DNA of 22,721 bases from Isochrysis galbana (GCA_018136815.1 JADDIW010000061.1:2501-25221); one strand, 5' to 3'; positions 8,878 through 18,345 are shown, counted from the first letter of the stretch. Program-made: numbers and translations. Notes: generated from the sequence alone by a model not told the origin.

Positions 8878-8939
8878 GTGCACTTGGCCTGCACCCTCCC
8901 ACACTCCCTCGCACCAGCACGCCGGCTACGCCTGGCACT
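8878..8939 (+). repeat. 62-bp direct repeat, right copy
   Basis: Identical to 8435-8496. It marks the point after which the sequence turns into degenerate GCC-type low complexity. A recent duplication, or two ends of an inserted or excised segment, would explain the perfect identity. Confidence 0.95.
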
Positions 8940-8949
8940 CACTTGGTGC

Positions 8950-10960
8950 GGCTGCCCCACTGCTCACTGGCGTCGCGCTCACACCGACGCACGCGTCGCT
9001 GCCGCCGCCGCCCAGCTCTCGGCCACTGACAACCCGGCCGCCACTGTCCATGCCGCAACTGCCCGCGCCCGCGCCATGGTCGCCGCCGATCGAACCGCAG
9101 TGCCCCGAGCTGCTGCCGCAAGCGCCATGGTCGGCGATGAAGGAGCTACGGCCGCTCGAGCCATTGCCGCCGCTGCTTAAGCCGCCGCCGTCCGAGCCGC
9201 CACCGTCCAAGCTGCCGCTGCTTCTTACGGGCCACCGCCATCCGGACAACCGTCGCTTGAGCCACCTTCGTCGTCGTCCAAGCCGCCACCGCCGCTGCCC
9301 GGACCGCCCGAGCCGTGGTCGACACCGACACCGTCCGCGGCGCTGCCGCGGCTGCACGAGCTGCCGCCATCTGAGTCGCTGCCGTCCACGCCGCCGCTGC
9401 CGCCGCCCGGGCCACCATCCGGGCCACCGCCGTTTGAGTCATTGTCCCTGCTTTCCAAGAGGGTCGCCGCCGATGGCACCGCCAGCATCTGGGCTGCCGC
9501 CGCCGCTGTCCGACCCGCTACCGCTGCGGTCCATGCCACATTCGCTCAAGCCACAGTCGACACCTGGGCCTCCACCGCCGCTCCCCGTGATGCTGCCGCC
9601 ACCACTGGAGCCGCCGCCGTCGCTGCTAGCCAAGCTATTGTCGCCGCTGTGTCAGCCGCCGTCGCCACCACCCGGGTCGCTACCGCTACTGCTCGGCCCG
9701 CCCGAGCCGCAGTCGCAGCCGCCGCCTCTTGCCTTCCACACGCCTCCGCCACCCTCCGAGGATCCGCTGCGGCCGTCGCCAGCGGCCATCGCGCTGGCGC
9801 CGTTGCCGTCGTCCGGGTCTCCGACCCCCTGCCGTGGCCACCCGAGCCGCTGCCGTCGCCGCACGGACCGTCCAGTCGAAACCGCCAGCGCTCAATGCGC
9901 CGCCACCGCCCCGCGTGATGCCACCGCAGCCGCTCGAGCCACCTCAATCCAAACCGCCGCCATTACTGTCGGTCCTAGACCCCCCCTCTCCACCCTCTCT
10001 GCCGTCGCAAGCTGCGCTGCTGCCCCGACCACCTTGACATACAGCCAGAGCCTCGCCGCCATCGCCGCCCTTCGGCGCCGCCGCCGCCGCTGTTGGCACC
10101 GTCGTCGCCGGAGCCAGGACTGCCGCTATCAATGTAGTCCGCGTAGACGGTGTGGTGGCTCAAACGGTCGCGGTCCAAGCGGCGGAGCCAGCAGCACTCC
10201 GAGCGGCGGCCCGAGGACGAGCGAGAGACGCGCCTGCGGCGACGGTAGTGATGGCGTTTTGAGTAGTGGCTCCACCGCGAGTGGCGGCCCTGGCGGCGAA
10301 CGCGGAGAAATCGCGAGCGGCGAGCCCGACGACAGCGGCGAAGGAAGCAGCTGCGCTAGCTGTTCGGACGGCGACTGCAACGGCGTCTCCGGCGGCGCGC
10401 AGCGGAACTGACTCAGGCGACAGCGGCTCCAACGGTGGCGACAGTTGTGCAGACGGCAAAGGCAGTGGCGGCGGCGGCGGCTTGGAGAGCCGCCGCACAC
10501 GTGGCAGGCTGAGACGGCACGGATTCGGACGTGGAGTGGCTGGGCGGTGGCGGTAGCGACGCGGGCGGTGACGGCGACGGCTGGGACGGTGGAAGCGGCG
10601 GGCTAACTGGCGGTAGGGCGGTGGCGCAGCGGGCTGCTGGGTCAGCCACGGGGAGAGTGGAGGCCGGACGACGGTGCCTGCGGTGGCCGAAAAGGCGGCG
10701 GGGCGCGCGCTGGAAGCGATTCGGGAGGCGGCCGCAGCAGTGGCGGCGCCACTACCGCCGACCAGGCCGCTGTCGGCTGAGCCACCGCCCCCGAGCCATC
10801 CCGCTTTCTGGGCCGCCGCCGCGCTCGCCGCCGCCGTGCCCGCGGCTGCCTGCGTCCGGGGCGCCGCTGCCTGCGCCGCCCGCACCGTCCAAGCCGCCCG
10901 AACCACTCCCGCCGCCCGAGCTACCACTACACTCGCCATTCTCACCCCTCCCTCTCCTTT
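8950..10960. repeat. degenerate GCC/GGC trinucleotide tract with two strand switches
   Basis: The sequence is built from diverged CCG/GCC-like triplets. The plus strand is C-rich from about 8950 to 10130, G-rich from about 10135 to 10740, and C-rich again to about 10960. All six frames have long open stretches made of Ala/Arg/Pro/Gly/Ser (for example 8570-10411, 9442-9918 and, on the minus strand, 10160-11137), so none should be read as a protein without transcript evidence. No domain motif was seen in any frame. Confidence 0.75.
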
Positions 10961-11170
10961 TTGGCCCATCGTCGAGGGCGTCCGAGCCGCTGCTGCCCGC
11001 GCCGACGCTGTGCTCTCTCTCTCTCTCTTCTCCCTCTTCTCTTCTTCCCTCTCCTCCATCTTTCTCCTTCTTCTTTCTCCCCCCCGGCGCGCTCCCCCTC
11101 TCGTCTTCTCTCTCTCTCTCTCTCCTCCCCCCCACACACCCCTTTTTTCCTCTCTCCCTATCTCTCCCCC
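10961..11170. repeat. CT-rich microsatellite region
   Basis: Pyrimidine-rich (CT)n, (CCT)n and (TTC)n-like runs sit on the plus strand, directly downstream of the GCC tract. This is simple sequence and no gene is supported. Confidence 0.85.
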
Positions 11171-11314
11171 TCTGTTTTGGGCTCAGTGATAGTCAGCAAC
11201 ATTGTGAAGATCAGAGGCATGAACATGATACCGCTAGTAGCGCAACGCGGCGAGAACCCGTGCCCCGACAACACCCCACGCCTAGGAGTTGCAGAAAATT
11301 TACAAAGAGATAGG

Positions 11315-11338
11315 GATCTCTCCCTCTCTCTCTCTCCC

Positions 11339-11374
<36 letters not shown>

Positions 11375-11450
11375 CCCCCCCCCCCCCCCTCCCTCCCTCC
11401 TTTCTCTCTTCTCTCTCTTCTTTCTGTCTCTCTCTTGTCCTCTTGCGTTC
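11315..11450. repeat. (CT)n microsatellite with a 16-nt C run
   Basis: (CT)n and CCCT blocks run from about 11315 to 11373, followed by C at 11374-11389 and (CCCT)n/(CTCTT)n up to about 11440. A strand fully pyrimidine or purine over this length can form triplex DNA. Confidence 0.9.
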
Positions 11451-11452
11451 TC

Positions 11453-11504
11453 GTTAGAACTTATAGCGTCGTAGGACATCTTGTTGTCTAGCATTGCTAG
11501 CCAC
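11453..11504 (-). repeat. fold-back arm of R1 copy B
   Basis: Reverse-complemented, this segment (GTGGCTAGCAATGCTAGAC at its start) matches 11631-11682 (GTGGCTAGGGATGCTAGCC) with scattered mismatches. The two arms flank a 126-nt loop that is the conserved head of R1. The same segment is present in the ordinary orientation in copies A and F. Confidence 0.75.
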
Positions 11505-12085
11505 TGTTAGAGTTTTTCTTGTTGTGCGAACATAACCTTAGTGCTGCGGGACCGTAGCCCTTCAACGGCAACGGAGCCCCTACCCCGCGATGGGGGTGTG
11601 CGCGGTTGGCGCATGGCTCGTCCGGTGTATGTGGCTAGGGATGCTAGCCAACAAGATGCTCTATAAGACTACAATTACTAACGTGGTACCCCCGCCGAGA
11701 GACCACTTCAATCTCTACATCACTAGCGCGTACGACGACGCTCAAGGGTGCAACATCACAACGAATGAACTCGACAAATTCGTTGAAAATCTTTTCTTCG
11801 ACCCATCGGCTGTCGAGCTTGCCACGCGCTCTCGCAAACGGTGCAATCTGGATCGCACAGCAAAACCACCCAACACCTCCAATCATGGCCCCGTCCAGAT
11901 CCGCGATGACTGGACAGTTCAAGGGTGGCAAAGCAAGAAATCCACATCGAATGCCTCCAAGCTCCAAGCCTGTGCTATTCTTGGAACCGTCGACGCCGTG
12001 AGTCGGCTGGGATCGTCACTCGCACTGAGACGTTGTGTCGAGCACAACAGAACGCATCAAATCTCCCCGGGCGCCACTGCGATAC
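11505..12085 (+). repeat. dispersed repeat R1, copy B (longest continuous copy)
   Basis: The head reads GTTAGAGTTTTTCTTGTTGTG, then ACCTTAGTGCTGCGGGACCG, GGCAACGGAGCCCCTACC and GGCTCGTCCGGTGTATGTGG. The body (11683-12085) shares with copy F the blocks CGTGGTACCCCCGCCGAGAG, GACGCTCAAGGGTGCAAC and CTCGACAAATTCG, and at the far end a CCCCGG(G/A)CGCCA block. The translated frame gives an apparent 250-codon ORF, but differences between copies B and F do not favour silent changes, and F has stops. It is more likely a non-coding element than a gene. Confidence 0.8.
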
Positions 12086-13040
12086 GAGATCGCTGCATGA
12101 CGCAGGCACGCTCGTCGCTCTCCTGTCGGCTTTCTCTTCCTTGTTTCCTTCCTTCTGTGTCTTCCTCGCCCAAGTGGGGAAAGATACGTGAGTGTGGGGG
12201 GATAATGGGTGAAAGTCGAGTGTGCGTGTCTCGGATTGTTGTCGGACTAGTCGGATTGGTATCCTGTCGGCCTCTGTCGCCCTCGTTCGTCGCCCTAGTC
12301 GCTCCTCGCTCCCTCGTTCTCGCTCTCGCTCTCGCTCCGTCGTAACAAGCTGTGGTGGGCTGAGTGATGCTGTGGCTGTGGAGTGGTCTGGTGTGAGAGA
12401 GAGTTGAGACATTACATGAGGATTCTGACCCACGTGGGGCATGGAGGGTGGGCGAGAGGCGAGAGGGGACTGAGGGAGCACGCGGGGACAGGTCGGACGG
12501 CGCGGGCGCGTTCTCAGCCATCACGAGGCACCGTAGCACAAGGGCGAGGGCAGGAGCAGACGGGAGGAGCACGAGGGGCGATCGGGCGATAGCGCAGAGG
12601 GTTCGGAAGACACCAGAGGAAAACGTCACGGGGGGGGGGGGGGGACGCGCGGGAAATAATAGACGGAAAGGGGGCGGAAACTCAAGGGAGCACTCGGGGA
12701 AACGGCGGGAGAGGGGAGAAGGGAAGGGAGTCGGGGCGCGACGGACGGGGGAAGTCGCGCGGGGAACCTAGTCGGGGCGTGCAGGAAGAGGCAAGTGTAC
12801 AAGGCCCCTTCCTTACCCGCAACACCCCCCCCGATGCGAGAGCCTGTGTCCGGGCGGCGAGAGCATCGCAAGAGGCGGGGAAGGGGAAGGGTGGGGGCGA
12901 GCGGGCTCAGGCGGATGCGCATGGTGTGAAGGCGCGCCGCTTGCCATTCGCCGCTGCTCTGTGTTCGTCCGTCGATCGTGCGACGTGCAACGTCGATTTA
13001 CGAGTTACGAGTAGATACATTTTAACATTTTTGTCATGGG
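12086..13040. other. low-complexity gene-poor stretch
   Basis: It contains (CT)/(CTCG) runs near 12300-12340, a 15-nt G run at 12630-12644, and G/A-rich sequence from 12630 to 12910. Open frames on both strands are compositional (Arg/Gly or Ser/Pro-rich). I see no motif or convincing gene. Confidence 0.5.
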
Positions 13041-13170
13041 GCGCCATGCGTAGGGGTAGGCCAAAATATCCGGTAAAATCTACCCAAATATCCATTTGGG
13101 ATATCCAGTTTATATCCGGGCTACTCGCCCAAATATCCAGCAAAATATCCAATGGATATCGATTGGATAT
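13041..13170 (+). repeat. ATATCC-rich repeat, left copy (inverted relative to 15415-15530)
   Basis: It begins CCATGCG/TAGGGGTAGG and runs into CCAAAATATCCGG, then several AAATATCCA words in both orientations up to GGATATCGATTGGATATT. The core at 13051-13073 is a perfect 23-bp inverted match of 15498-15520, and the flanking CATG-rich words are also similar. Confidence 0.85.
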
Positions 13171-13940
13171 TCGCCGATCGCCGAGACCCACAAGCAAGCT
13201 CGGCGGCGTGATGGGAAGGGGGTATGGATGGGGTATGGGGGGTATATACTTTGTGGCCCCACACATCGCTCTATCTATGAATGATGTGTGTCGTATGTCA
13301 CATGCATTCAGTTAGTATAGTGCGTGGCGGGCTCACAATCACCACACGACATACGACATACATACTTCCTACGCACACGCGCCCTTGCGCTTATTGCGAT
13401 TGTATCGCAACATCACCGGCGCCTCCACCTGATCAGCCAACGAATTAGCACGATCTGCACCAAACATGCATTGCAGCAAACTGAACACACGCTCAGACGC
13501 GGCGACGCGGCAGAGTTGGGGCTGAGACAAAGGACAAAGGGCAATCCGTGCAGCAATCGCCCAAGTTGGAAACTTGGTATGGTGCGATGCCCACCATTAG
13601 CCCGGTCACTCACTCATTTTAACCACTATTTTCCACCTCCCCTGGGTGTCCAAGGATTCCTTAGGGTCCCCCCCTACCTGCCCCGGCAACTCCCTCCCCC
13701 TCCGAACGACCCCCTCCCGCCCCACGAAGGGCAATGGCGTCGGTGAGTGACCCCCCTCCCTTCCCCCGCGCGTGGCGGTCTATTTTGGGAGATTGAGGGG
13801 GGCGCTCACGGGAGGGAATCGGAGTGGTGAATGTGGGGCGCATCACTATTAGAAACGCGGAGCTTCCGCGACGTCCGATCGCGCGCGATCGGCCGAAGAA
13901 TGGCCTGGAGGTGGTGGCCATGCAGAGCCTAGACGGCTAA
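13171..13940. other. no gene seen
   Basis: It contains a GGGTATGG-type repeat (about 13219-13250) and CATACGACATACATAC (about 13348-13366). After 13660 there are C-rich runs. The minus strand at 13661-13921 is open for 86 codons, but Gly/Arg-rich without motifs. Nothing is supported as a gene. Confidence 0.4.
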
Positions 13941-14585
13941 AAAGTTCCGTCCTACATTATAGGACCGCGTCCTACGATTTCGTTATATTTGTAGGACCCT
14001 GAGCTTGAAAGCCACACAACTTTCGAGAGTGAAGGATTGGGACTTCCCACCAACTGAAGGATAGTCCCAACTCAGTCTTGACATCCTTAGCTCCCACTAT
14101 AGCCAAGGCTGTAGACTTCGTCTTGACCGAGCTTTCGGCTCCAGAGTGAACTGAGTACTTCGGCCATCGGAGGCCACCGGGAGCGTCGAGAGTTTTGTTT
14201 TTGCCCCGCAAGAGGCAAAAGCAGCCAAAACTCTCATTGGGCTTCAAAATCAAGCTTGGTCTCCACTGAAGGTCGAAAAGAACCCATGCCAAAGAGCATT
14301 TCATCTCGTGGGAGCAAGTTCTAGGGAGCTCATCATGAGCCTCAAATCGTGTCCTCAGGTGTTTGCGGCAATTCGTAGGACAACGCCGTTTTTTGCCGGG
14401 AAGGCCTTTGCAAGTGGCAAATAACTCATTATGCTTTGAGAATGGTGTCTTGAGCCTCTAGGAGGACTCAATGAGGGCAATGAGATGAACACAGAAACCA
14501 AATCCTAGCTCCCCATTCCTAGATTGAACCGTGTCTTCATAGTTCACAACGTCGTCCTACATTGTAGGACTCGTCCTATAAAGCT
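13940..14585. mobile_element. putative non-autonomous element bracketed by GTCCTA palindromes
   Basis: The left end carries GTCCTACATTATAGGAC (near 13950) followed by CGCGTCCTACG, and the right end carries GTCCTACATTGTAGGAC (near 14553) followed by TCGTCCTATAAAG. Each can form a hairpin with GTCCTA/TAGGAC arms, and TAGGAC also recurs near 13994 and 14376. Composition inside is more balanced than the flanks. A 110-codon minus-strand frame (14304-13972, starting MKCSLAWVLFDLQWRPS) looks protein-like but is unrecognised. It may be a MITE-like unit; no target duplication could be identified. Confidence 0.4.
13972..14304 (-). CDS. 110-codon unrecognised ORF inside the GTCCTA-bracketed unit
   Basis: The residue mix is balanced, with several Trp and Cys (VLFDLQWRPSLILKPNESF, then CLLRGKNK and LGLSFSWWEVPILHS) and without the low-complexity bias of the region. 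It ends within the left palindromic zone at ITKS. No signal peptide, transmembrane segment or family motif was recognised. A short inverted repeat (GCCCCGCAAGAGGC) lies within it. Coding status is doubtful. Confidence 0.25.
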   Translation of the reverse strand: MKCSLAWVLFDLQWRPSLILKPNESFGCFCLLRGKNKTLDAPGGLRWPKYSVHSGAESSVKTKSTALAIVGAKDVKTELGLSFSWWEVPILHSRKLCGFQAQGPTNITKS

Positions 14586-14630
14586 GGGTACCTTTATCCG
14601 TAGAGCTCTCGCGAGCAGGATGGGGGGTCA

Positions 14631-15257
14631 AAGGTAGGTCGCACGCTGGTGCTCAAGGGTCGCACACACTCGTATTGACCCATCCTGGCCCCTCGCACCG
14701 CAGGAATGCCTCGATTCGATCCGGCCCGACGCCCAGGGCCACCATGATAGCACGTCTTTGGTGAAAGACTGCACATCGGCGACGCCGGCGCAACGAAGAG
14801 CGTCGTGCAGCGTCGCGCATTGCCGTTCCCACTCAGAGGGTGCAACCTCAGGTTTGGTTGTTTTTTCCGCAAGTGCCCCCCATGTGGACGGTATAAGTTC
14901 TACTTAGAGGACCCCCTTTTTTACAGTACAAGCGTGCAGCGGCGCGCACGCAGCTTCTCGCGCGCGTCACCTTCGTCAAGCAGTTCCCCTACGAGCCGGG
15001 GCTGGAGGCCCGCTTTGCGTGCTTGCGCGCGCGGGTCCAAATGCGCCCGGTGCGACACGCGAGCCCAGATCCATCGAAACGTCGCGCAGCGCGCCGCACC
15101 CACTGAAGGCGAGTAGTGCAATGTCGACAAGGGGAGCCCACATGATGCGAAGGGCCACGCAGAACAAGGGAAAGGCGGGCGCGGCGGCTGAGAAGAAGGG
15201 GGCGTGCGCGCAGGCAAGAGCAGGGCCTGGGCGCTCCTCATCCGGCTCACCTTGCAT
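14631..15257 (-). CDS. weak exon-like segments, unrecognised
   Basis: Two minus-strand stretches look more protein-like than chance. One (15257-14976) contains a hydrophobic, membrane-like stretch, FPLFCVALRIMWAPLVDIAL. The other (about 14905-14631, no ATG) contains STWGALAEKTTKPEVAPSEW and then helix-like LHDALRCAGVADVQSF. They are in different frames, with an AG acceptor-like CTCTAAG just before the second, so they could be exons of one gene or remnants of one. No family is recognised and the joining intron is not defined. Confidence 0.2.
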
Positions 15258-15414
15258 GACTCGCGCCTCGCGCCTCGTGCGTGCTTTCCAATCCTCAGCT
15301 CTGCAGCAAATACTATAGTAACACGTTGTTACTGTATATGTTGGGTGCCCTCCCCCCCTCCCCCCACCGTTGCCCGCTCATGGCTCATGGGGCACGCGCC
15401 TCTCCCGCTTGAGC

Positions 15415-15530
15415 CACCCAAATATCTAGCAGATATCCAAAAATATCCAAAAATATCCAGTTGGGCAAAAACCCACCCAAATATCCAATTCACATATCCG
15501 GATATTTTGGCCTACCCCTAGCCATGCGGC
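15415..15530 (-). repeat. ATATCC-rich repeat, right copy
   Basis: On the plus strand several AAATATCCA words are followed by CCGGATATTTTGGCCTACCC and CTAGCCATGCGGCGTCATGCGGCGTC, where CATGCGGCGT is repeated. It is the inverted partner of 13041-13170, with 23 bp perfectly shared. Confidence 0.85.
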
Positions 15531-15574
15531 GTCATGCGGCGTCACGTATAGTTTGCTAGTTTGTAGTTTGTAGT

Positions 15575-15720
15575 TTGTACCTATAGTATTTGAATACTAC
15601 TGTGTATTGTTGAGTACTGCCGACAATGGAGTATTCGTACTGTGAGTACTCCCACAGTGAGGGTACTGTACTCTTGAGTACAGTCCAACCATATGGATTG
15701 TATTGTACTCGAAGTATTCT
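15575..15720. repeat. cluster of short palindromes built on AGTACT
   Basis: Consecutive perfect inverted repeats are AGTATT-TG-AATACT (about 15586-15599), ACTGTG/CACAGT around AGTACTCC (about 15641-15660), and ACTGTACTC-TT-GAGTACAGT (15665-15684). The stretch is AT-rich compared with both flanks. It has no coding potential and could extrude cruciforms. Confidence 0.7.
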
Positions 15721-15749
15721 AGTGATGCCCTGCATGGTCTCGAGATGGA

Positions 15750-15815
15750 CCCGGGGACCAGGGGGGAGCGGTCGGTGCGCGCTCCATCTCCATCGCTGAA
15801 ACTATAACAATAGTT
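15750..15815 (-). repeat. diverged copy of the start of the 7149-8117 ORF and its leader
   Basis: On the minus strand, AACTATTGTTATAGTTTCAGC is followed by ATGGAG (duplicated here), CGCGCACCGACCGCTCCCC. The same order is found at 8140-8080, where the ORF starts. Similarity stops shortly after the ninth codon. The ORF does not continue, so this copy carries only the 5' end. Confidence 0.8.
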
Positions 15816-15829
15816 TTTTCCTGGCAGGA

Positions 15830-16160
15830 CCAACATACCCTCTCCTGCGGCCGCATGGCACGCGCCACGACCTGCTCTCAGGGGTCCTGAGGGGACTCCC
15901 AGAAGCCAGAAGGCCAGCCAGGCAGCTCAGGAGGCAGTTCTCCTGCCTCTCCTTCGCGTGTCTTGCCGGTCTTGAGTGCTGGCCCAAGTGGGCCTGGGAG
16001 TGCGAGTCCAGACCCACGCACCCGCGCCCACAGCTGGGTATGGGCTCAGGTGTTGAGTGCTTAGCTCATGCCAGGAGGCAGGGCATGAGAGTGACCGACG
16101 GGCCCCCATCGAGATAGTTTAGGATCCATTTCGGCTGTAGGGCCAACACCTGAGCTATCA
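15830..16160. other. gene-free region with nested inverted repeats
   Basis: GCTCAGGTGTTG (16044-16055) pairs exactly with CAACACCTGAGC (16144-16155), and inside it CTCATGCC (16065-16072) pairs with GGCATGAG (16082-16089). It sits between the ORF-start copy and the second GCC tract. No coding frame is supported. Confidence 0.55.
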
Positions 16161-18180
16161 CCGTTGCCAGCGCCCGCGACAGCACCTCCGGTCACGCCAC
16201 TACCCTCAGTGCCACCTCACCTCCTCCCTCATCGCCGCAGCCTTCACCGCCGCGGCCCTCATCGCCACCGCGATTGTCCCCGCCTCCATCGCCGCCCCCA
16301 CCCGCAGCTCCACCCTCGCCTCCGCCGCTCTCACCTCCGCCTCCTCGTTGTCGACCGCCCTAACCACCGCTTCCCCTGCATCGCCCTCATCGCCGCCATT
16401 CACACAGCCGTCACCGACGCCACCTTCCCTATTGCCGCGGGCACTGACGCCACCTTGGCCACCTCCGCCTCGCTGCCCTCGTTCTAAATGTCAACGCACT
16501 CGACGCCAGCGCCATCGATTCAATCGTCGCCACTATCGCCTTCGCCACCGATTCTGTCACCACCTTTGCCCCCGCCGCTCTCACCGCCATCCGCACTGCC
16601 GCCACTGCCCCTACCCGCACTGCCGCCACTGGAGGTCACTGTCGCCCGCCGCTGCCGCAATGACCGCCGCCATCACCTCCGCCTCTCTCGTCTCCCCCGC
16701 CCTCGCTGCCATCGCTCGTCAACGTCACCGTCGACGACGCCGTCCTCACCACCAACGCCCTCACCGCCGCCTCCCTCACCGTCGCCGCACTCGCCCTCAC
16801 CTCCACGCCCCTCATCTCGAACCCCCTCACTGCCACTGCCCACACTATCACTGTCGTTGGCGCCACCCCCGCCGATGCCGCCATCGCAGCCACCATCTCC
16901 GCCGCCGCCTCTGCCGCCTTCGCCTACACCACCGCCATCATTGCCGCTCTCATCGCCGCACCCATGTCGGTACCTCCACGCTGGCCACCGTACCCATCTC
17001 CGCTCCCAGCCTTGTCGCTGGCCTCTGCCTTCACTTCCGCCATCCTGAGCTGCGCCGCCTCGTTGCAACTATCGTCCTCATCACCGCCTCTGCCGTCACC
17101 GCCATCACCATCCCTGCCACCGCCACCGACGCCGTCCTCGCCGCCAACACCCTAGCAGCTGCCGCCATCACAGCCGCCGCCATCACCGCAGCAACCGTCA
17201 CCGCAACCCACGCCCTCAACTCCTCCCCCGCTGCCTGCGCCAGCCCTCACCTCCACCTCCCTCGTCTGCAGCGGCCTCGCCGTTGGCCCCTCCACCTCCA
17301 CCGCCCTAATCGCCGCCGTCCGCACCGACACCGATGCCATCGCCAGCGACGACGCCGTCACTGTTGCCGACGCCGATATCGCCACTGCCGTCACCGCCGC
17401 TGCCATCACTGTCCATCACCCCCACAAGCTCCGTCGCCACAATCCAGCCGCCTCGGTCCTTGCCACTACGGGCCCCGTCGCCGCCTCCGTCGCCGATTGC
17501 GCTCTCGCCACCACTCTCGCCGCCCCATCCCCTGCCGCTCTTGCCGCTTCCGCCCGCGCCACAATCACTCTCACTGCTGCCGCCGTCAACTCGCCTCGCC
17601 GCCCCCTCCCTGACCACCATTGCCGTCTGCCGCCACCCCCCTTGCCTCTGCCGCCCTCGTGACCGCCTCCGTCACCTCTTCCGCCCTTGCCATCTCTGTA
17701 GGCCCTTCCGGCGCCCATGCCACCACCGCCCGAGCAACCGCCACCGCCACAGTCTCCGCAGCCGCCCTCATCCTCTCCGCCGCCCCTCCCCAAGCTTCCA
17801 TCCCCCACCCCACCACCTCCCGAGCGTGCGGAGCCTGACCGCCGCTCGCCTGCCTACCAGAAGCTGCCGCTGTGCCTCTCTTCTTCTCCGGGCAACCTAT
17901 CTTCTCGCCTCGTCCCACGTCACTGTCACGCCTGACCCGCCCCACGTCCCTGCCCAGACTCCCCATCGATGTCCATTCTGCAGTGCCCCATCCACTTCAT
18001 CCCAGCCGCTACTGCTCACCTCGACCTTACCACGCTCGAATTCCTCCCCATATTCCTCTCCCCCTTCCATCCCCCCTCTTCGTGCGCCCCGCCCGTGCGC
18101 CGAACGCCGTCACCACCGCAGCCCCGCGCGCGCGTCACCACCGCAGCCCCGCGCGCGGCTCGCCATCCATCTCGGTCCCG
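16160..18180 (+). repeat. second degenerate GCC-type tract (about 2 kb, no strand switch)
   Basis: The plus strand is C-rich throughout (GCCACC, CCGCCATC and related words). Long frames at 16348-17613 and 17334-18272 on the plus strand, and several on the minus strand, are His/Arg, Pro/Ser or Gly/Ala-rich and exist because stops are rare. No domain was recognised. The tract ends near R1 copy C. Confidence 0.7.
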
Positions 18181-18244
18181 CCGCCGGACGCGCCCCGCCC
18201 GCATGTTACGGCAGCCCGCCGCCCTCTCCTGTCCCCCCCCCGCG

Positions 18245-18345
18245 TCAGAGTTTTCTTGTTGTGGTAGTATAACCTTAGTGCCGAGTTTTCTTGTTGTTGC
18301 GACCGTGCCTCGTTGGCAACGGAGCGCCCCTACCCCTAGCTGGGA
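18245..18345 (+). repeat. dispersed repeat R1, copy C (short)
   Basis: GTCAGAGTTTTCTTGTTGTG, TAGTATAACCTTAGTGC and GGCAACGGAG match the R1 head. GAGTTTTCTTGTTGT is tandemly duplicated within the copy (about 18247 and 18281). Similarity stops near the CCCTACCCC block, so only the first ~100 bp remain. Confidence 0.8.

Noticed and set aside
8570-10411. 613-codon open frame on the plus strand
   Set aside because: All frames in this GCC-like tract are open and made of Arg/Pro/Ala/Ser repeats. There is no domain, and the frame crosses a strand-bias switch.
11590-12345. 251-codon open frame with balanced residues
   Set aside because: It lies in repeat R1 copy B. The matching copy at 21000-21454 contains a stop and the copies differ without a silent-site pattern, so it is not treated as a gene.
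12057-12629. 190-codon minus-strand frame
   Set aside because: Ser/Pro/Thr/Arg-rich with compositional bias, overlapping CT/CG simple sequence and the end of R1 copy B.
16348-18272. 421- and 312-codon His/Arg-rich and Pro/Ser-rich frames
   Set aside because: They overlap, have no motifs, and are explained by a stop-poor degenerate trinucleotide tract.
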